Shown piece by piece: positions 56,186-64,000 of a stretch of DNA of 64,000 nt. Positions within the stretch are counted from its first letter, which is position 1. Each line of letters begins with the position of its first letter. The position numbers and the translations under genes are program-made. Source of the DNA: Carya illinoinensis (Eukaryota > Streptophyta > Magnoliopsida > Fagales > Juglandaceae); contig NC_056764.1 of NCBI RefSeq assembly GCF_018687715.1, positions 7,764,501-7,828,500 of the forward strand. The letters run 5' to 3'. The notes below the pieces were generated by a model. It was not told the origin of the DNA. It did not search any database and saw only the letters and a list, made by a program, of their open reading frames with translations.

Positions 56186-59100
56186 ATGGAAGGTGCCCAA
56201 ACTACCCCTGCGAGAGGAAGCTTGAAGCGTAAGCTGGATCCAGGATTCCAAGGCCAAAACAAACATCGAAAGGTTCTCGTTGTCGGAGACCAAATGAGCA
56301 AAGAAGGTACCATTTTCCCCACTCTTTCTGGCACATGATCACAATAGATACGATGTTGCGTCTATTACGACTTTTATTTTCATGATTTATGGACTTTATT
56401 ATTAAAAATACTAGATCAAAGTAAACAGCAGAAACGATATTACCTTGTCGGAAATATCTTGGATTGAGTGCAATTGTTCTACAAATTCTCGATTGTCGTC
56501 GTTGTTAATCCAAAATCTCTCGTATCAATGGTGGAGTGTGTTATGTGGTAATATACCAGAATAACACCTACATATTTCACAGACTAGATGTTGGGACTAG
56601 AAAGAACTATTTGATATAGAGAATTTGTTTTCGATGCAAGTTCCTCATCCACAAAGAGGAGGGGCAATAACCCCTCTAAATGTACCCCCCGACTGGCCAT
56701 TAAGGCCAGCCAACAAGGCTCATGAAGTGGTTTAAGAACCACTTCATAACCCTTAAAAGAAAGAGTTCCGTGCCACCCTTCAAGCTCAAGGCATAGTCGT
56801 GAAGCTTGTTGTGCTCCTCTGCGTGCACTCACAGCACCACCATGGTGCTGCGCTGCTCTGTGCATAGCAAAGGATAGTGCTTTTGTTGAGAAATGCGCGA
56901 CTCTACTTGCAACAAAGCGTGTTGATTTCCATGGGTTGAGTTTTGCTCAAGTTCACTGTTGCACGAGACTCGATCGATGATCATGGGTTGAGATTCACTT
57001 GAGTTCACTGTCGAGCACAGCTTGAGCGAACGCACATGTTGATTTGAGACAATTTTGTGCACTTCTCGGAATTTTGGCCATAACTTTAGCTATAGTTATC
57101 GGAAACATGCATATGACATTAATTCGGAAAACTCTTTTCGAAACACACGCCATAATCACTAGCTGTACTCAATTTGCATATTTTCAAGGTCAAAATCTAC
57201 CGTTTTCCCCTCCAAATCCCCAATTTTAGATTTTTTTTTTTAGTTATTTCACATTTTTTTAAACATCTTTAAATATTTATTTAAAAAAAAATTATAATTT
57301 ACTAGTACTCACTTCCTAAATCATTAAGTTAAAAAAAGAAATAAAAAAATTAAATGCACGAGCGGTCAAAATGACGAGAACAAAATTAGGGCGTGCCCCC
57401 TTATACTAAACCCCATTTTTTATTTTCTTTTTCTTTTCCTTTTTCATATTTTTTAAACATCTTATATTATTTTTAAAAAATAAAAATAATACCAAACTAA
57501 TTAAAAAATTAAAATTAAAAAATACTTAAATAGTCAAAATGAAGGAGATAAAATGAGGGACCTAGTGGCATTTTCCTACTAACTAAACATATTTTACTTC
57601 CAATTTATATAACATGGCACGTGGGGATTGCTGCCAAAATATCAACTTTGTTGTGATGGGTGGGATAATTTCGCACCGAGGAAAAAGTTGGGATCACTGT
57701 GGTGTTATTTACGGATTCCATCTAATCAAGTGCTACAACTAGATCTCTTCATATCAGAAACAAAGAACACGGAGGTCCCAAACCCAGTGTGTGCGAGGCT
57801 TGCTAGTCCATTCCAAACCCTTGGTTGGCCAAAATTCACTGATCAGCCACTGCTCAAAGGAACGAAAAAGCTTCTTCGTGTGGCCGACATCAAGCTTTTA
57901 GGACCTTTCTTAGATACACGAGAGGTATTATTCACAATCCCTATTCGGTACCCATTATTTTTTCCAAACATGCATGAACGAAGAAGATGATGGAGGGCGG
58001 TTCCTTGGATTGTTAGATGACATGCACAAATCTCACAATGGTTTTAGTTTTGTATTTTTTTTCTCCCGATGTTGTGCGTGCGTATTGTAGATTCATGGGT
58101 TAATTTTGAATCTTGTTAGTTGTTATTGTTGAATATTCAACCGCAAAAATACTTTACTTTTGTTGAAAATTTGGACCTCCCAAATTCACCTTCCTAGGAT
58201 CAACAATTTGCAGGCATAATAAGATAAATAGAGAAATAATAACAACACAAGATATTTACGTGGAAACTCCAAAACAGGAAAAAAACCACCAGACCCAGAG
58301 AAGAAAATCTACTATGTAAAAAATTGTTACAATCACACAATTTTTCTTCTCACCCCAAACACATCCACAAACCTTTCCCCACTAGCAAAAATTTAACTCA
58401 CATCTTCCCATTTTACAAAAATGGACAACAGAGTAATTTAACTAGAGTCAAAAGTTACTAGATAAGCATTTGACTGGTGTACTTAAACTAAGAGGCTTAG
58501 CCTCTTATTTATAACCTTCAAGGATTTGCTCCTCCTTATTTCCCACCGGTGTGGGACTATAAAAAGAAGCAAAAAGTCAACAACTTTCACTGATCGAAGC
58601 AAACGTGCTACTTAAGCACTTTCTGTTCTCATGCAATTTTTTTTAGTTTTAGAGAAAGATTTAGGTGATAAAAAACCTACTTGTCCAACATTGTCCATAT
58701 AGGCTTAAAAAAAATATGTTGTTTGAGATGAGTGTTCTTTGCAAAAATCATCATGCTTGTTAATTTCAAAAATCGTATGCTTGGTTGCTTAAAATGATTG
58801 TTCTTTTCAAAAATCATTATGCTAATGTTTATTTATTCAAAAGGCTATCTTTTTAAGGATACTTTTTTTTTTTAGAAGAGCTGGTAGCCACCCACATAGC
58901 AGCCCCGTCCCAAGTTTATTAATAAGCCCTCACTTGTGGTGGAGGAATACCGTGGTTACAACCCTTGGCCTGGGGGCTACAAATAAAAACCAAAACCTAG
59001 GCCTAAAAAAACCATAAAAAAACCACAACCACAAAGCACTAAAAAAACATAAAAAAAAGACGCAGAACCACAACCTGCAAGAAACAACTTGCACAGACAA

Positions 59101-62100
59101 AAAGTAAGAATAGAATAAATTGAGTGTAAAGAAAAAGACATACCTGAAGATAAAACCATCGACTGAAACCCATTAACATCGTCTTCGGATTTTCTGAATG
59201 TAGGGAAGACCCCCTTTGTCCAGCCAAATATTGCCTCTTATAGTAGCAGGTAGATCGGGTAAAGAAAACCATGAGAGGGTATGGCCCTTAGCACCCATTT
59301 TAGCAATCCCATCCACAACCAAGTTACATTCTCTATAGCAGTGAACAAGAGAAACATTAAGCCTGGCTAGACGACTCTGGATCTCATCCTAATAATCTTC
59401 CATTTACCACAGGCCATATCTCTAAGTCCTCAACCAGTTAAGTACAAGCATGGAGTCAAGTTCGATTTCCACAGATGAAACACCCAACAGGCCTATATGA
59501 CGAAGCCCATGAAGTAAACCCATCAGTTCTGCATAGTTGTTTGAGTTATGCCTAGTGGCAGCTACAAACCCGCAAAGAAAATTGTCGTTATCATCACGAA
59601 TGATGCCTCCTGCACCCAAAGGGCCTGGATTGCCTAGAGAAGAGCCATCAACATTCAATTTGACCCAACCTGGCTTAGGAAGCTTCCACTTGACTGGAAT
59701 AATAAACTCTTTCCTCGTAACATTTAAAGGCATATTAAAGCAATGTAAGACACCTTCGTCATGTTAAGAGAGCAAGTTGACATCCTTAAGCTTTAATGCG
59801 ATCTAAGAGACCCAATATTTAAAAGAACACCAAACTTGTTGGACCGATTCCATCAAGCCTTCCATTCTAGCTTTACAGCGACGTCTCCATAAACGCCAAG
59901 TAATGATAGCCGGAAGAAGACCCAGTAATTGACTCGGGCGATTAGAATTTTTTATTTGCCTATACTAGCACTCCACCCTCTGTTTCCAAGAACTACCTTC
60001 CATCCAAAGAATTCCAAGAACAACAGAACAAATACGCCAAATCTTTTTAGAAAAATCTCCTCTCGCAAGACAATGATTGAGATCTTCATACTTGGAATTA
60101 GAGCAGCAATCGCAACGGAAAACAATAGAAATACCAAGATTATGGATTCTGTCATCCACAAGAAGACAATTATGAATGGCCTTCCACATAGTAATCAAAA
60201 TATTATTGGGAAGAGCGGAATGCCAGACCCAATTAGCCCAAGGGAAAATAGGAGCTCTTATACGAATACAATTCCACGCGCTTTTAATAGAGAAAAGCCT
60301 GTCTGCTTTAGGAAGCCAAATCAACAAATCCTTCCCATTTTTAATCCGACCCAGTTGCAAAATAAGATCCTCTACTTTGTGATGACCAACCAATCGAGTA
60401 AACAAATCCATATTCCAACCCAACCCAGCTTTACAATCCTCCAATTTAAGATTTGGCATATCAGAAATCAGAATATTATCACAAAGAGGAGCATCATCAG
60501 CCCAATGATCATGCCAAAAAAGAACATTGCCCTCCCGAACTTTCCATTTAGAATTAGCTTGCATTAAAGGAATATTGTTCAATATCATCTTCCAAAAATA
60601 CCTTTCTTATGATCCACCATAGAAATATGTCTATCACCAATATATTTAGCATGAAAAAACTTGGACCAGAGAGAAGTACCTTGCAGAAGGTTCCAGGCTA
60701 ACTTCATGTGAAGAGAAGCCTGGACGTCTTGAAGGTTACGAAGACCCAGATCGCCTTCCGAGACAGGCTTACAAATATCCACCCAAGAGCGCCATTTTTT
60801 CTTAGGTTTACCATCTTTAACAGTACCCCAGAAGAAGGTACTGATGATTCTATGAATTTTCTCAATCACGGCTTTAGGAGTTCTTAAGATAGAAAGGCTG
60901 TGCAAGGGAATACTTTGAAGAACATGTTTAATGAGAGTCAAACACACCCCACTGGATAACAATCTGGCATGCCAACCCTCCAAATATAATAATTATGCTA
61001 ATATTTATCTAAACCCACTATTAGATTTGCCGATAAAACTTGGTCACAGTAGACAATTAGCGCACATGACAATATGTAGACAAATTAGCTTTGCTCTTAG
61101 TGTTATTATAGGTAGATGAAGACGTATTTTTTTCATTAATTAAATTGAACACTTGGAGTTAAGTTGAGTTGAAAATATCAAAGTAGGCAATAAGTTAAAC
61201 ACTGCCTACATATGGTGTATTTGGGTGGGAAAGCTCCATCAAAAATTGAAAACTGAATAGACAATAGAGGAGCTCAAAGCTTTTTTTTTTTTTTTTTAAG
61301 TACTGTCTTCCTTTGGACAACCTCTATAGACTCTAGTGGACTAACTTTTCATGATGTTTTCATATATAGATAAGTGATTCTATACATGATCATGTGTACT
61401 TCAATGTGCTTTTCAATGATTATAACTGAGATGAACCTATGTTTATCTGAGAAGGTACTTCTTTGAGATGCAATATGCTTGGAAATTAACAATTTATGCC
61501 CCCTGTTACGTTGCTCAACAGACTGACCTAGCATTCTCAACACAATTATCAATGCAAAGTCTCTGTATACAACATATGCAAGTCTTTGAAGAACACAAAA
61601 GAAAAGACATACAAAGAATTTTCACTGTCGCGTGAGACTCGAACAAAATCAAGGGCTGAGTTTTGCTCGAGCCCATTGTTGCACGAGACTCAATCAATGA
61701 TCATGGGTTGAGATTCACTCAAGCCCATTGTCAAGCGCAGCTCGAGCAAATGCACATTTTGATTTGGGGCAATTTTGTGCACTTGTTGATATTTTGGCCA
61801 TAACTTTGGCATGGCAGTGCTACCCCACGCAGCATAGTGTGCAACGATACTCCTCCTTAGACTATGCTATGGACTGCGGTGCTAGCAGTGTCTTCATGGT
61901 TGTGCATGCAACTGAGCTAGTCACATTGAGGTGTTCATCGCACCTCTAGGTGAAGCCGTCATGGGCTACGGTCCTCCATGACAAAAACCACTACTATCCC
62001 TGGTGTCTGACAATGATTGCCGCAGCACCCTGGGCAAGCGCAATGTCGTTGGCTACATTGCTCTCATGCGCAGCACTATGCATGACAATGCTAGTTGCTG

Positions 62101-64000
62101 CACCACCCTTCAAGGAGAGATGCGGCCGAGACGTGCACAGCATCTTTGGAAAGCACTTCAGCCACCGTGATTTCTTGTCCTACTATAGTGCCACCATTTG
62201 CAACAGAGTATGTATCTCTGCATGCGGCCATGCAAATGGATCTCCCCCCAATAGATCAACCTGCTGCACCATCACAATGCATGGCTCTACACGAGGGGCT
62301 CGCAGCAGCATCGTCGTACTCTCGAGGGTGCACCTTGCCCAGCAGCAATTCCCTCGCTGCAACACACCATTTTGTGGCATCACGACACTAGTGAGTGACG
62401 TTTTACCTTCTGCAAATCTGCATTGTAGCATGTAGTACACAATAGAAACAATATTACCACATCAAAAATATCTTGGATCTAGTGCAATTATTCCATAGAT
62501 TCTCCATCATTGTTGTTGTTCATCCGAAATCTCTCGTATATGTGGTGAAGTGTGCAACGTGGTAATATACCAAAGCAATAGCCACATATTCTATAGCCTA
62601 AATTTCGGGACTAGAAAAAACCATTTGAGAGAGAGAACTTGTTTGCGATGCAAGTGCCTCATCCACAAAGGAGAGGGGCAATGTAAATGGCCTCTCTAAA
62701 TGTAACCCTGGCTGGCCATTAAGGGCTGGCCATCAAGGCTCATGTGGTTTAAGAACCACTTCATAACCCCCATGAAAAAGGGAAAGGGTGCCCACTATGG
62801 GTGCCCCTTCCTTACATTTATGTTAGGTTCAAGAATCATAAGCTTTCTTTAATTCATGTTATTCCTCTAATAATATGATTTTACAAATGATTTATCTTTG
62901 GGCAATTTGTGTGCAATTTCTATGAGTGTCGTGAGTAATATACTTAATTACAACTATTTTGTAACTCATTTTTATAATTAATCAAGGTAATTTTACAACT
63001 TCATTAAAAATAATTCTAATCTTATATAATGGTTTTATAATTAATCAATATTGTAATTGTACAACTTTGTTTTATAGTCGTGACTTTATTATTTTCCTAT
63101 AAATAGTAGACATGCTGGTGATTTTATATCGAGACATATGTATGCACTTCATTAATTACAGTGATTCTCATTAAGAAAAATTATACTCATTATCTTTACC
63201 CTACACATAAATTTTTTAATTTTTTATTTATTCTCTTACTAAATGTGTGATGTATGAATGATGAATAAAAAAACTCAATTAGTTTAGGAAGAATAAAATA
63301 AAATAGAAAAATAAAAATAAGTATAATGTGTGGGAATAATGAATAACGAAGCTCTTTTGAGTTTAACTCTAGCTCTTTTAAATATTAATGTGTCCATCTC
63401 ATCACATCTATCATGTTTTAGTGTGAAATTATAATTTGGCTCAAAATATGTTTTTTTTTTTTCATCATTTCCCTATTTACTTTGAGGTTTTATGTAAATT
63501 TTCAGTCCAATCATCTACCAAACCTTGTTCGAACCATTGGGATTACGAAGTTTTCCTAAGTTTTAGAGGTGCAGACACCCGTAAGAATTTTACTGATCAC
63601 CTCTATTCTGCCTTGATGCGAACCGGAATTCGGACATTTTGCGATGATAATGAACTTCCAAGAGGGGAGAATATATCCAAGGAACTAATCAATGCAATCC
63701 ATGGGTCAAGGACTTCCCTTGTAATTTTCTCCAAAGATTATGCCTCTTCTAGTTGGTGCCTTGATGAGCTTGTTCAGATCCTTCATTGCAAAAGTACCAT
63801 GAACCACATATTTATCCCAATATTTTACCACGTGAATCCCTCTGATATGCGAAAGCAGACTGGGAATTTTGCGGAAACATTTGATAGACTTGAAGGGAGA
63901 TTTCAGGAAGATATGGAAAGGGTGCAACGATGGAGAGCGGCTTTCACTGAAGCTGCGGATTGTTCTGGCTTCGACCTCCAGAGTGACGCAAATGGGTATA
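56186..64000 (+). CDS. Unit C: TIR-NLR resistance gene, 5' part (continues past the window)
   Basis: Exon 1 is 56186-56306 (40 codons plus one base): MEGAQTTPARGSLKRKLDPG, ending before GTACC. Intron 1 ends at TTTTCAG (63505), and exon 2 begins at 63506 in the matching phase. Exon 2 encodes a TIR domain: HWDYEVFLSFRGADTRKNFT near 63530, TFCDDNELPRGENIS, then YASSSWCLDEL near 63740 with the Glu expected to be catalytic for NAD+ cleavage, and IPIFYHVNPSDMRKQTGNF. The frame is open to the last base. NB-ARC, LRR and C-JID should follow outside the window. TIR-NLRs detect pathogen effectors and trigger EDS1-dependent immunity. The basic LKRK segment in exon 1 may be nuclear-targeting. Intron 1 is 7.2 kb because of insertions. 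Confidence 0.8.
57610..57990 (+). CDS. Unrecognised open frame in the intron insertion
   Basis: An open frame of 120 codons from ATG 57628 (MLPKYQLCCDGWDNFAPRKK) has relatively balanced composition against AT-rich surroundings. Possible host-gene fragment. No domain was recognised, and splice sites are unclear. The segment near 57780-57900 (ARLASPFQTLGWPKFTDQPL) looks the most protein-like. Confidence 0.2.
58127..58690. repeat. LTR-like block
   Basis: It begins TGTTGAATATTC and ends TTGTCCAACA, giving the inverted end pair TGTTG..CAACA, with TATTTATAACC and GGGACTATAAAAAG inside. The neighbouring pentamers (GTTAT and TTGTC) do not match, so a solo LTR is only a suggestion. Confidence 0.3.
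58863..60990 (-). mobile_element. 5'-truncated LINE
   Basis: The minus-strand LINE has its A-tail at the left (T-run 58863-58873). The 5' break is near 60990, inside the reverse transcriptase gene, after the YADD-type box would have occurred. Candidate long target repeats ATTATGCTAATGTTTATTTA (58816-58835) and ATTATGCTAATATTTATCTA (60992-61011) agree at 18 of 20 positions. The left one is 27 bp away from the A-tail. Confidence 0.85.
59422..60983 (-). pseudogene. LINE pol 3' fragment: RT tail, zf-RVT and RNase H
   Basis: 60983-60585 carries the RT thumb and tail (LIKHVLQSIPLHSLSILRTP, FFWGTVKDGKPKKKWRSW). 60588-59965 carries the zf-RVT region (HSALPNNILITMWKAIHNCL, IVFRCDCCSNSKYEDLNHCL). After a break, 59733-59422 carries an RNase H domain with WVKLNVDGSSLGNPG, NNYAELMGLLHGL and VEIELDSMLVLNWL, keeping the D-E-D acidic residues. 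The 5' part of pol and all of ORF1 are missing. Confidence 0.88.
61620..62435. repeat. Right-hand repeat and GC-richer segment of the intron insertion
   Basis: 61620-61810 is the B repeat. 61815-62430 is a GC-richer stretch with open frames on both strands (61950-62435 plus; 62183-62440 minus). No known domain was recognised. The paired open frames in GC-rich text are most simply low stop density. Confidence 0.35.
62826..63505 (+). other. 3' part of intron 1 of unit C
   Basis: 62826-62925 (AGAATCATAAGCTTTCTTTA, TTATCTTTGGGCAATTT) matches unit A at 44036-44130. It ends with the acceptor TTTTCAG at 63505. A T-run near 63451 may serve as the polypyrimidine context. Confidence 0.65.

Larger units (their letters stand above)
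56392..62825. mobile_element. 6.4 kb insertion complex in intron 1 of unit C
   Basis: Unit A's intron is continuous where this block interrupts unit C (GATTTATAGTTTCGAGAATCATAAGC near 44020-44045; in C the halves are at about 56385 and 62828). The block has two pairs of direct repeats. 56400-56790 matches 62440-62790 (GGTAATATACCA, GGTTTAAGAACCACTTCATAACC). 56880-57110 matches 61620-61810 (GATCATGGGTTGAGATTCACT, TTTGGCCATAACTTT). Their order is A, B on the left and B, A on the right, so simple LTRs do not explain it. A LINE and other sequence sit between. No target duplication was fixed. Confidence 0.55.

Noticed and set aside
61950..62435. 161-codon frame in GC-richer DNA
   Set aside because: The opposite strand is also open over much of it. 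The composition is Cys/Ser/Thr/His-rich without pattern, and it lies in a repeat complex.

Overview
The window is nuclear DNA of a flowering plant, almost certainly a woody eudicot. The signs are spliceosomal introns, a TIR-type NLR resistance-gene cluster, CACTA, Copia, LINE and MITE families with plant-type domains, and a strongly AT-rich intergenic background. Several short dispersed repeats resemble families I associate with Fagales (walnut or oak relatives), but that is only an impression. No bacterial-style gene organisation is present.

Layout. 1-5407: relic of a CACTA DNA transposon with a decayed TNPA-like gene and a subterminal repeat field ending in TGTAGTG. 5408-7702: MITE-like and dispersed repeats. 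7703-19522: an old Copia (Sirevirus-like) LTR retrotransposon with 1.33 kb LTRs and a broken gag-pol. Its integrase/RT junction is split by a 3.4 kb solo LTR (11644-15044, target duplication ACTTG). 19811-38131: an 18.3 kb CACTA element. Both of its genes (a 3-exon TNP2-type transposase of 1146 aa and a 6-7 exon TNPA-like DNA-binding protein of about 469 aa) can be spliced in silico without any stop or frameshift. Its ends are two almost identical 1.39 kb inverted repeats, which is very unusual for this superfamily. 38132-38783: first exon and part of intron 1 of an ACT-domain (ACR-like) gene, cut off by the CACTA end. 39641-41450: a second solo LTR (target duplication GTATA).

41990-64000 is a TIR-NLR cluster with three related units. 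Unit A (43824-49296) and unit B (50866-52800) keep LRR and post-LRR (C-JID) sequence but lack TIR and NB-ARC. A is also broken by a composite LINE insertion. Unit C (56186-64000, running off the window) has a short basic first exon, a 7.2 kb intron swollen by about 6.4 kb of repeats and LINE sequence, and an intact TIR exon in matching phase. A lone signal-peptide exon (53450-53525) lies between B and C.

The functional core is therefore one potentially autonomous DNA transposon and one probable resistance gene. Nearly everything else is retroelement debris or duplicated flanking DNA. The most unusual structure is the CACTA element whose promoter-bearing end appears to have been copied, inverted, onto its other end.
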